Assembly (NCBI GenBank): GCA_002898255.1
Contig: BEIE01000001.1
Span: 1,178,001-1,242,000 of the forward strand
Direction of reading: 5' to 3'
Length of the DNA stretch: 64,000 nt
Origin: a bacterium HR28
GTDB lineage: Bacteria > Chloroflexota > Chloroflexia > Thermomicrobiales > Thermomicrobiaceae
Both the position numbers and the translations under genes were made by a program. The notes under the pieces are model-generated. The model made no database searches, had not been told where the DNA came from, and was given only the letters and a program-made list of their open reading frames with translations. Shown one piece after another: positions 30,950 to 39,531 of the stretch; within the stretch, counting starts at the first letter, position 1, and the number at the start of each line of letters is the position of its first letter.

Positions 30950-30981
30950 CTGACACCCTCGGGAAACCCCGAGGGTGTCAG
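30950..30981 (-). terminator. perfect 14-bp hairpin downstream of the SBP56-like gene
   Basis: ctgacaccctcggg-aaac-cccgagggtgtcag. Confidence 0.85.
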
Positions 30982-30999
30982 CCAGACCTCTCCAACGAC

Positions 31000-32391
31000 T
31001 CACGCATAGCAGTAGGAGTCGCTTGAGGCGTCACCGCCCTGCAAGCGGATCTGGTGAGCGCGCTGATCACCGAAGTCGACGAAGAAATTCGGATCAAACT
31101 GCATGCCGCCCTCAGGGTTCACGTCAACTTTCACCATCCAACCGCGGATACCGTCAGGATAGAACTGGGCATCCCACGGAAGATAGAGCGAGTTGGTGAA
31201 GTAGACGCGTCGCCCGTCGCGGCTGACCTCGACCATTTGTGGGCCGCCGTTCAGTGGACCAGACACGGCGGGGTGGCCGGCACGCCGGACGATGCCACCG
31301 ATCTGCAGGACACCGGTGAGTTTCGGTTCGAATGGGTTCGACACGTCGTACTGCCGAAGTTCGCCCGTGCCCCAGCAGGAGACATAGAGGAAGCGGTCAT
31401 CGACACTCAAGTCGATATCGGTCACAAGCGGTGGGACAGCTTTGAAGGGCTTGAGAATGTCCGGAAGCTGATCCTCCTCGGCCGGCTCAGCTGGAATCTC
31501 GATCACCTTCTGGATCTTCCACTCGCCGTTGTGGCGATACCAGAGCCAAATGGACGAGGAGAGATCCTTTAGACTAACGACACTGTTCACAAAGCCATAT
31601 GCCTTCGTCGGGTCGTGAGCTGGTCGCAATTCCAGCACCATCTGCTGTTCGTTGCCGAGATCGAGTGCCTGGACACGTCGGCGGCGATGGAGATCCCAGA
31701 GATGAATGCGATGGCCGTACTTCCCCGCAAGTAACTCTTCCCCGAGGACACCGTGCTCGACCATGCGCGGTGTCCCCCACTCACTGGTGATCATCGTGTC
31801 GTAGCCCAGGTGCCACCAGAAGTCGTAGTGCAGATACTGGTCGCCGCGGTCGATCTCCCAGCGGCCGAGAACCTCAAACGTGTCATGGTCGAGGATGAAG
31901 ATGCCACCTGGGCCATCGCCGTCGGGGGTTCCGAGTGCGGAGATGTAGATGCCATCTGGCCCGCAGTGGACTGTGTGTGGTCGCGCGTAGTAGGCACGTT
32001 CGTAGAGTTCCTCTGGCTCAATAACCTTCGCAACCTTTGGCTGGGTTGGATTCTCCTTGGTGTCCAGGATGGTAATGTGTGAGCTGCGGATGTCCGGCAC
32101 GACTAGATACCGCCGTTCGATATGAGGATGTGGTGTATGGGGGCACAGCATCGAACTGCATGCGTTCCAACCGAAGTGGTGGAGTTCTCCGCCGGTGTAG
32201 GGCATTTCGGTAACGCCCACAATCTTGCTGTATGTGCTAGAGGTAGGGTCGACATCGACAACGCACATAGCATCAGGCCGGCCATCGTCGTTGGGATTTA
32301 GCCGTACGACGTAGGCAAGTTTCTCCGGGGGAGCCTTCATCGCGATCCGGGGTGAGGGATAGAAAGTTGGATCAGGTCGCCACACTGCCAT
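31000..32391 (-). CDS. selenium-binding protein 56 / methanethiol oxidase family protein
   Basis: PPEKLAYVVRLNPNDDGRPDAMCVVDVDPTSSTYSKIVGVTEMPYTGGELHHFGWNACSSMLCP...HTVHCGPDGIYISALGTPDGDGPGGIFILD. Confidence 0.95.
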   Translation of the reverse strand: MAVWRPDPTFYPSPRIAMKAPPEKLAYVVRLNPNDDGRPDAMCVVDVDPTSSTYSKIVGVTEMPYTGGELHHFGWNACSSMLCPHTPHPHIERRYLVVPDIRSSHITILDTKENPTQPKVAKVIEPEELYERAYYARPHTVHCGPDGIYISALGTPDGDGPGGIFILDHDTFEVLGRWEIDRGDQYLHYDFWWHLGYDTMITSEWGTPRMVEHGVLGEELLAGKYGHRIHLWDLHRRRRVQALDLGNEQQMVLELRPAHDPTKAYGFVNSVVSLKDLSSSIWLWYRHNGEWKIQKVIEIPAEPAEEDQLPDILKPFKAVPPLVTDIDLSVDDRFLYVSCWGTGELRQYDVSNPFEPKLTGVLQIGGIVRRAGHPAVSGPLNGGPQMVEVSRDGRRVYFTNSLYLPWDAQFYPDGIRGWMVKVDVNPEGGMQFDPNFFVDFGDQRAHQIRLQGGDASSDSYCYA

Positions 32392-32441
32392 GGCTGCACC
32401 TCCGTGATCCCCTTCTGGGCGGTTCCTCGACCCACTCTTGT

Positions 32442-32888
32442 CTACGACGGCTCACGAAATACCTGAGGCGATTCACTTCCTTCTTGTAGCTGGCTGCGCC
32501 GGCGCTCGCGTTCATATTTCTGGACTGCAGCTTTGAGGACGCTGAGCGCAAGGGAGGCACAGCGTGGGCGAGAACGCGCTGCCTCCACTCCGACCAAATC
32601 CTGAACCAGACTGAAATCGGCTGCAGCAACGCGTCCGATGGTCCAGTGCCCCTGATGCAAGCGCTCCATTAGGAGGGACGCTGCTGCCTGACTGACTCCG
32701 CACCCAACGCCGGTGAAGTGGGCATCTTCAATCGTCTCACCGTCTGGCGCAATCTTAAGGTAGACAGTCACAACGTCACCGCATTCGGGATTGCCGCCTT
32801 CAACAACCACGGTGGGGTCTTCCAGCGCGCCATGGTACCGCGGATTACGAACGTGATCGCGGAGTCGCTCGAATGGGCTTTGGGTCAT
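32442..32888 (-). CDS. NifU/IscU-like iron-sulfur cluster scaffold protein
   Basis: MTQSPFERLRDHVRNPRYHGALEDPTVVVEGGNPECGDVVTVYLKI...FTGVGCGVSQAAASLLMERL...RPRCASLALSVLKAAV; three conserved Cys retained. Confidence 0.9.
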   Translation of the reverse strand: MTQSPFERLRDHVRNPRYHGALEDPTVVVEGGNPECGDVVTVYLKIAPDGETIEDAHFTGVGCGVSQAAASLLMERLHQGHWTIGRVAAADFSLVQDLVGVEAARSRPRCASLALSVLKAAVQKYERERRRSQLQEGSESPQVFREPS

Positions 32889-32960
32889 TCCCCACCCCCT
32901 GCCTGATGACATGAGGAGATTGGCTGGTGCGAAGATCACGTGGCCGATGAGCGCTGCTTC

Positions 32961-32992
32961 AGTGGGCGGCGGGTGTTGACCCGCCGCCCACT
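32961..32992 (-). terminator. perfect 14-bp hairpin downstream of the sulfurtransferase gene
   Basis: agtgggcggcgggt-gttg-acccgccgcccact. Confidence 0.85.
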
Positions 32993-32998
32993 GCCGAG

Positions 32999-33898
32999 TT
33001 ACCGCTCGATCGGCACGCCGACCACGTTCCCCCACTCTGTCCAGGAGCCGTCGTAATTCCGGACCTTCGGATAACCAAGGAGTTCGTGCAAGACGAACCA
33101 CGTATGAGACGACCGTTCTCCGATTCGGCAGTAGACAATAACTTCTTTATCAGGCGTCACGCCTTGGCTCTCGTACAACTTGCGGAGTTCTTCGGGGGAC
33201 TTGAATGTCCCGTCCTCATTGACTGCCTGGGCCCACGGAATGTTCGCTGCGCCGGGGATGTGGCCACCCCGCAGAGCCCCTTCTTGTGGGTAATCCGGCA
33301 TGTGCAGCAACTCGCCACGATATTCACCAGGGCTCCGGACATCGACGAGCGCGCCACGCGGTTCCGCTACCTTCTTACGGTCTCGGTAGCCGATAAAGGC
33401 CAGTACCTCATCGCGGAATGCGCGGAGTTCAGGATTGGGCGTCGGGACGGGGTAGTTTGTGCGCGGGTAACTCGGGACCTCCCGCGTCATAGGACGCCCT
33501 TCTGCCTCCCACTTCTTGCGACCGCCATCCATGATGGAGAGCGGCCCATGGCCCATGTAGCGGAAAAACCAGTAGGCGTAGGCAGCCCACCAATTGTTCT
33601 TGTCACCGTAAAACACGACTCGTGTTTCCGGCGTAATGCCAAGGCGGGAGCAGAGTTCGGCGAACTGCTCTGGACCGATGAAGTCGCGAACAACAGGATC
33701 CTGGAGATCCGTGTGCCAGTCGATCTTGACGGCTCCGGGAATATGCCCGAGTTCATAGAGGAGCACGTCTTCGTCACTCTCCACAATCCGAATGTTCGGG
33801 TCGTTCAGGTGCTCGGCGACCCATTCGGTTGTGACCAATGCCTCAGGGTGAGCATATCCGCGAGCGGCAACGCGCGGATCGATCTCGACCGCCGTCAT
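32999..33898 (-). CDS. tandem-rhodanese thiosulfate/mercaptopyruvate sulfurtransferase
   Basis: [26 protein letters not shown]...[20 protein letters not shown]...[38 protein letters not shown]; Cys active site CRIGER. Confidence 0.95.
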   Translation of the reverse strand: MTAVEIDPRVAARGYAHPEALVTTEWVAEHLNDPNIRIVESDEDVLLYELGHIPGAVKIDWHTDLQDPVVRDFIGPEQFAELCSRLGITPETRVVFYGDKNNWWAAYAYWFFRYMGHGPLSIMDGGRKKWEAEGRPMTREVPSYPRTNYPVPTPNPELRAFRDEVLAFIGYRDRKKVAEPRGALVDVRSPGEYRGELLHMPDYPQEGALRGGHIPGAANIPWAQAVNEDGTFKSPEELRKLYESQGVTPDKEVIVYCRIGERSSHTWFVLHELLGYPKVRNYDGSWTEWGNVVGVPIER

Positions 33899-33979
33899 TG
33901 TTCACCTCCACTCCTGTCACAACTCTCTGCTTTCGTCGATGATTCCACGGTAGCGGATCGTAACCTTCCTGTCAAGGAA

Positions 33980-34522
33980 TCACGGAAAGTCGACTCCGGT
34001 GCGAGATACTTCGAGTGTCGTCTCGATCGGCACCGGGTTGCGGAGCATGTCGGAAACCGGGCACAGGCGCTCGGCGAGGGCGAGGAGTTCCCGGAGGCGT
34101 TCCTCGGGCTCCGGGCTAACAATGTGGACCGACACCTCGAGCCGCTGGAACCCCGGTCGCACCTGCGGGTCGATCCCAAGGCAACCGCGGAGATCAAGCT
34201 CTCCCTGGACTTCGACATCAATAGCATGGATCTCCAGTCCCAGCTGTTCGGCCAGGACAGCAAGCATGAGTTCCTGGCAAGCACCCAATGCGACGAGTAG
34301 GAGTTCCACCGGGTTCGGCCCTCGATCGCTCCCGCCCAATGCCGGTGGCTCGTCCACGATGATTGGTTCGAACTGACGAACATGACCGATCGCTTGGGTA
34401 CCGCCAGCCCAATTGACTCGGACTATTGTGGTCCCGCTGGCCAAGCGAGGATTCGCTCGGATAGCCTCAACAAGATTTGTCAGCGCTTCTTTGACCAAAT
34501 GTCCGTTGACACGTACTGCCAT
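33980..34522 (-). CDS. OsmC family protein
   Basis: PPALGGSDRGPNPVELLLVALGACQELMLAVLAEQLGLEIHAIDVEVQGELDLRG. Confidence 0.93.
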   Translation of the reverse strand: MAVRVNGHLVKEALTNLVEAIRANPRLASGTTIVRVNWAGGTQAIGHVRQFEPIIVDEPPALGGSDRGPNPVELLLVALGACQELMLAVLAEQLGLEIHAIDVEVQGELDLRGCLGIDPQVRPGFQRLEVSVHIVSPEPEERLRELLALAERLCPVSDMLRNPVPIETTLEVSRTGVDFP

Positions 34523-35273
34523 GCAGGACGCCTCCCGTCGTGGTCAGAGACTCAACTCAGCGGGCGACGCTTCAAACTAGACGAGCGACGCGGTTGCGCG
34601 CATCGTCAGATGCAGTGATCTCGAGCACGACAACGGGGAATGGATCAGCGGGGACTACAGTCGCAGATGCGAGGCCAGAAGGAATAGACCCCGATCATCG
34701 TGGGGCACGGCGGAACGGGCCAGACCTGGAGCCTCCGTGTGTTTCGCTTCTGAGCTCGTGCGTGCATGGCCAGTGACGCTCCTTCGGCTCCGCGCTCGCA
34801 CCGCCTCGCGACGCCTGAGTGTACGGCAGTGGTCAGTGTCTCGTCAAGGCAACACCTACCCGTGTCTTTCGCCGCTTTCTCGGGCGACCACTGCGGCATC
34901 GCAGCGGAAGCGGGCTGTGGACGGGCAGCTGAGGCGCGCGACTTGACGTGTTCATCGATGTTTATCCCCTGTCGACAAGAAAGCATAGCCGTGCTCCTCT
35001 CGATTGGGAAGTAGGCCACGCTTCTCATAGCAGAGATCGGATGCTGACCTTTTGTCAGACTCTGTCCCTGAGACGTTATGCGCTTCGATTCGCGATTGGC
35101 AGCATGCACGAGTCGTAGGTCTCATGGCTGATGCGACAGTCGACATGCTGCGATGGCGCACACTGCTCCGCCTGGACTAAGAGGGAGAACCGACCTGCAG
35201 TGGGCAGTTCCACAGCCGCACTGCAGGCCGGAGCGTGGCAACGGCGCACTCTCCTTGTCCGGTGGCCAGTAAT

Positions 35274-36890
35274 TTAGTGCCCAACCGCTGGCGGGCGACC
35301 GCCACGCCGTTGCAGCGGAATTTCTGGGATGATGAAAGTTAAGAGTAGAGCCAGAAGCAAGATGATCATCCCGGCAAGGAAGACGTGGTCGATGGCCACC
35401 GCGAGCGACTCTCGGATGGCCTGAAGGAGTAGCTCCAGTAACTGTTGTCCTTGCGGTCCGAAGGCGGCGGCCTGCTGTCGCATCTGCTGCATCGCCTCCG
35501 GGCTCATGAAGATCTGAGGATTCTGCAGCACGGCAAGACGCTCCGCTGGTACAACTGCGCGTACCTCTGGAGGAATCCGCACTGCGAGCTCGTCCTGGAA
35601 CCGATTTGTCATCACTGTGCCGAGAATCGCTGCGCCGACCGTTCCCCCAATTGATCTGAAGAAGGTGAGCGCGGAAGTGACTTCACCGAGTCGTTCCAGC
35701 GGAAAAGCGTTCTGAATGATAATGGTGAACAGGCTCATGGTTGTACCAATTCCGAGCCCAAGAATGATCATGTTACGCACAACTACAGCGCTCGTTGTGT
35801 GAATATCCATTCGGGAGAGCAGAAACATGCCGACGACGGCAACAGCAACAGTGCCGATTCCTAAAAATTTGTATCGACCGGTCCGGGAGAGGATCTGCCC
35901 GCCAAGGATGCTTGAGAACACAAAGCCGAGCATCATGGGTGTAAGGACTGCGCCGGAGTTCGTGGCGGTTCTTCCAAGGACTGCCTGAACGAACAGCGGG
36001 AGGTAGAGAATTGTCCCGAACATCCCGATTGCAATGAAGAACGCAGCAAGAAGAGTCGGAGTGAAGATGCGGTTCTGAAAGAGTCGAAGATCGAGAATTG
36101 GCTCAGCTGCCCGTAATTCGACCAAGATGAAGAGAGCGAGGAACAAGGCGCTCACGGTAAAGAGTCCGATGATCCGGGCCGAGCTCCACGGGTACTCCGT
36201 TCCCGCCCAAGAGAAGGCAAGGAGCATGGGAGTGACGCCAGCAATGAGGAGCGCCGCACCAAGGTAGTCGATACTGTGGTGACGGCCGCTCGCGAGTTTC
36301 GGCATTGTGAGCCCAGTGGTCAAAAGCGCGAGTGCTCCGATCGGCATGTTGACATAGAACACCCAGCGCCAGCCCCAGTGATCAGTGATCCAGCCACCGA
36401 GGCTTGGCCCGACGATGGCGCTGAAGCCAAAGACTGCCGCAAAGAGTCCTTGCCACTTGCCGCGTTCCGCGGGTGGGAAGAGGTCACCAATGATCGCAAT
36501 CGCGATCGGGAACAGTGCTCCGCCACCGATTCCTTGGATCGCGCGGAAGAGGATGAGCTGGGTCATGCTTTGCGCCATCCCAGACAGTGCAGAGCCGAGC
36601 AGAAAGACGATCATGCCGAAGAGAAAGAAAGTGCGCCGCCCGTAGAGATCGGAGAGCTTCCCGTATAGCGGTACGGTAACGGTGGATGTGAGCATGTAGG
36701 CCGTGAATACCCACGCGTAGTGCTCGAGTCCGTGAAGTTCGGCAATGACGCGTGGCATTGCGGTACCAACGATTGTCTGGTCGAGGGCAGCGAGCAGCAT
36801 ACCCAGCAGCAAACCAGGCAGGATCAGCGCTAAACGCTGTCGCTGCGGTTGGGTTTCCTGTGCTGGTGTGGACACAGTAACGGTTTCCAT
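35274..36890 (-). CDS. DHA2 (EmrB/QacA) family MFS transporter
   Basis: LLAALDQTIVGTAMPRVIAELHGLEHYAWVFTAYMLTSTVTVPLYGKLSDLYGRR; about 14 hydrophobic segments. Confidence 0.95.
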   Translation of the reverse strand: METVTVSTPAQETQPQRQRLALILPGLLLGMLLAALDQTIVGTAMPRVIAELHGLEHYAWVFTAYMLTSTVTVPLYGKLSDLYGRRTFFLFGMIVFLLGSALSGMAQSMTQLILFRAIQGIGGGALFPIAIAIIGDLFPPAERGKWQGLFAAVFGFSAIVGPSLGGWITDHWGWRWVFYVNMPIGALALLTTGLTMPKLASGRHHSIDYLGAALLIAGVTPMLLAFSWAGTEYPWSSARIIGLFTVSALFLALFILVELRAAEPILDLRLFQNRIFTPTLLAAFFIAIGMFGTILYLPLFVQAVLGRTATNSGAVLTPMMLGFVFSSILGGQILSRTGRYKFLGIGTVAVAVVGMFLLSRMDIHTTSAVVVRNMIILGLGIGTTMSLFTIIIQNAFPLERLGEVTSALTFFRSIGGTVGAAILGTVMTNRFQDELAVRIPPEVRAVVPAERLAVLQNPQIFMSPEAMQQMRQQAAAFGPQGQQLLELLLQAIRESLAVAIDHVFLAGMIILLLALLLTFIIPEIPLQRRGGRPPAVGH

Positions 36891-36918
36891 CTGGCTTCGT
36901 CTCCCTTTCTCGTTCTGG

Positions 36919-37368
36919 TCAGTTTGTTATTCGAGCTCGGCGTGCCGCCTCAGCGAGTGCGCGGACGCCGTGCAGCAGAGCTCGGAGGTCGGCGAAGTCA
37001 AGCTGGTTCAGGAGTTCGCGCCAGTATTGCTCGTTGCCCTGGCGCAATTGCCGGAGAAAGTCCTCCCCCGCGGCGGTGAGTTCCACTACTGTACGCCTCC
37101 GGTCACGCTCGTCCTCGCGTCGTCTCACCAAACCGAGGTGGACTAAACGGTCGATGAGGTGGCTTGCGGTTGGTGAGGTGATCGAGAGCCGCTCCGCCAC
37201 CTCACTGACGGTGAGAGGGCCGCTGCAAGAAAGCGCAAACAGGACCTTCAGTTGTGCCATCGAGAGGTCGAGTTCCCCGAGCCGTGGCGGGCTTCGTCGG
37301 TGAAGATAGGCGATAACTTCACGCATTTCGCGGATGACTGTCTCGATCAGGTCGAGTCGTCCATCCAT
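36919..37368 (-). CDS. MarR family transcriptional regulator
   Basis: LSMAQLKVLFALSCSGPLTVSEVAERLSITSPTASHLIDRLVHLGLVRRREDERDRRRTVVELTAAG. Confidence 0.95.
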   Translation of the reverse strand: MDGRLDLIETVIREMREVIAYLHRRSPPRLGELDLSMAQLKVLFALSCSGPLTVSEVAERLSITSPTASHLIDRLVHLGLVRRREDERDRRRTVVELTAAGEDFLRQLRQGNEQYWRELLNQLDFADLRALLHGVRALAEAARRARITN

Positions 37369-37694
37369 GTCACTCCCCCACAGGAGGTCACCAGAGTCAA
37401 CGGGAGGAGTCTACCGGAATCATTCGACGATGTCCAATGATTCGACGTTGTCGATAGATTCAGGGGGCCATCCGTCTGGGTCTGCTTGACGTATAATGAA
37501 GGTGGACAGCCGCTGAAGACGACGGATCCTGCAGATTCCGCTCCACCCCTCCCCTTCCCGCGTTCGAGCCGGGCATGCGCCCGGCTCGACGTCGTTCGGG
37601 TGCTCATTGTGCCTGGTCGGCAACGCTTGTCGACCTGACGCGTCCATGCTACGATGCAGGTGCGTGTGTACGTACACGTTCGTGGGGGACGGCG

Positions 37695-39089
37695 ATGCGA
37701 CCCAAGCAGCTCTGGCAAGTCGCTCTGGGGGACCTGGCGAAGCGCGTCTCGCGGGCAAATTTCGAGACGTGGCTCAAACACACAGAGCTTGTCGGAATCG
37801 AAGATGACTGTGCAATTGTCGCAGCGCCGTCAACCTTCGCCGCCGAGCAGTTGCGAGTGAAGTTCGCGCGTGATATCCAGGAGACGCTGTCCTTGCTCCT
37901 GGGTCGACCGATTGCCGTCCAGTTCACCGTCCACGGAATAGACGCAGACAGTGCTTCCATGGGTCGGCGCGGGTCACGTCGTCCAGTCGACACACCAGAG
38001 CAGTCGACCAAGCAGTTGGCATTAACTCCGTCCCCAGAGCATGGCCTGAATCCCCGATACACGTTCGAGAAATTTGTGGTCGGGCCGAGCAACCGGCTGG
38101 CCCATGCTGCTGCTCTTGCCGTTGCTGACCGTCCCGGAGAAAAGTTCAATCCGCTTTTCATCTATGGTGGTGTGGGCTTGGGAAAGACACATCTCCTGCA
38201 TGCGATCGGTCACCGGGCGCTGGCGAATCGCCCGGGTTTGCGGGTCTGTTATGTCTCATCGGAGGCGTTCACCAATGATCTAATCAACGCCATCCGTCAT
38301 CAACGGACAGACGAGTTCCGGAATCGTTACCGCACGATTGATATCTTGATGATCGATGATATCCAGTTCATCGCTGGAAAAGAGAGTACCCAAGAAGAGT
38401 TTTTCCACACCTTTAATGCTCTCTACCAGGCGGGCAAGCAAATTGTGATCTCCAGCGACCGGCCACCGCGGCTTATTCCGGATCTTGCCGACCGTCTCCG
38501 TTCCCGGTTCGAAGGAGGGCTCCTGGCGGATATCCAACCACCAGACCTGGAAACGCGACAGGCGATTCTGATTGAGAAGGGACGCGAACTCGGCATGCAC
38601 ATACCCAATGATGTCGTCGAGTATGTCGCCCGTCGCGTGGAAAGCAATATCCGTGAGCTCGAAGGGGCCTTGAACCGGATCGTCGCGCTCGCGCAGCTCA
38701 CACACCAACCCATCACGCTCGCGCTCGCGGTCGAGGCGCTCCAGGAGAGCGATGGGCGATCACGGCGCGAGCAGCTTACGCCGGAGCTGGTGCTCCAGGC
38801 AGTCTGCAGTCATTTCCGTATCTCGCTGGCTGAGCTGGTCGGTCCCGGCAGGCGGCGAGAGGTTGTTGTCCCGCGCCAAGTGGCGATGTACCTCCTGCGC
38901 GACGAACTCGGTCTTTCGCTTGTCGAGATTGGCCAGCGACTCGGTGGGCGTGACCACACAACAGTTCTGCACGGGGTCGAAAAGATTGAACAACAATTGA
39001 CCCAAGACGAGCAGTTGCGCGGTGAGGTGCTGGCACTCCGTGCGCGACTCTATCAGGATGCGGCTGCTCCGGCGGTAGCTCGCCGCTAG
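37695..39089 (+). CDS. dnaA: chromosomal replication initiator protein DnaA
   Basis: LNPRYTFEKFVVGPSNRLAHAAALAVADRPGEKFNPLFIYGGVGLGKTHLLHAIG...LMIDDIQFIAGKESTQEEFFHTFN...GGRDHTTVLHGVEKIE. Confidence 0.98.
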   Translation: MRPKQLWQVALGDLAKRVSRANFETWLKHTELVGIEDDCAIVAAPSTFAAEQLRVKFARDIQETLSLLLGRPIAVQFTVHGIDADSASMGRRGSRRPVDTPEQSTKQLALTPSPEHGLNPRYTFEKFVVGPSNRLAHAAALAVADRPGEKFNPLFIYGGVGLGKTHLLHAIGHRALANRPGLRVCYVSSEAFTNDLINAIRHQRTDEFRNRYRTIDILMIDDIQFIAGKESTQEEFFHTFNALYQAGKQIVISSDRPPRLIPDLADRLRSRFEGGLLADIQPPDLETRQAILIEKGRELGMHIPNDVVEYVARRVESNIRELEGALNRIVALAQLTHQPITLALAVEALQESDGRSRREQLTPELVLQAVCSHFRISLAELVGPGRRREVVVPRQVAMYLLRDELGLSLVEIGQRLGGRDHTTVLHGVEKIEQQLTQDEQLRGEVLALRARLYQDAAAPAVARR

Positions 39090-39508
39090 GTGCGCCAGAG
39101 AAGTCCACTAATGAGTAGGACGACGACGAGACCGATCCACACCACCGCGATTCCCTGAGCGCCTGCCGTGAGACCAGCAGCTGCCGTGAGTGGAATCGCC
39201 GCGAGGAGGACGAATGTCAGCGTCAGACCTTTTCCAAGTACGGCACGCCGTCGCCGTCGCTCGCGTTCACGCCAGAGTTCCTCTACCCGCCGCTCGATTG
39301 CCTGATTAATCTGCATCAGGAAGTAATCCACGAGCTCTCGGTCATAGTCCGGACCGAGTTCCTTGCGCGATGCCAGGGTGATGCGCAATTCCTCGCTCAG
39401 GCCCGGATCGGTGGGAACCGGAGTATACGGGCGTGGCTGGGTGAGAGCCGTGACGAGCGTCCGGACGACTTCGGCAAACCGGGGAGGAGATCTGCGACGT
39501 GCTACCAT
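39086..39508 (-). CDS. small membrane protein with two C-terminal TM segments
   Basis: MVARRRSPPRFAEVVRTLV...IERRVEELWRERERRRRRAVLGKGLTLTFVLLAAIPLTAAAGLTAGAQGIAVVWIGLVVVLLISGLLWRT; the 356-aa ORF starts far upstream inside an antisense frame. Confidence 0.7.
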   Translation of the reverse strand: MVARRRSPPRFAEVVRTLVTALTQPRPYTPVPTDPGLSEELRITLASRKELGPDYDRELVDYFLMQINQAIERRVEELWRERERRRRRAVLGKGLTLTFVLLAAIPLTAAAGLTAGAQGIAVVWIGLVVVLLISGLLWRT

Positions 39509-39531
39509 CGTGCACCTCCCGGTTGGACGAC

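Noticed and set aside
33086-34300. 404-aa plus-strand ORF
   Set aside because: Antisense to the rhodanese and OsmC genes.
34645-35109. 154-aa minus ORF as possible transposase remnant
   Set aside because: No transposase motifs, no terminal repeats; looks like chance reading frame.
37370-37700. oriC candidate beside dnaA
   Set aside because: No cluster of DnaA boxes or AT-rich unwinding element seen by eye.
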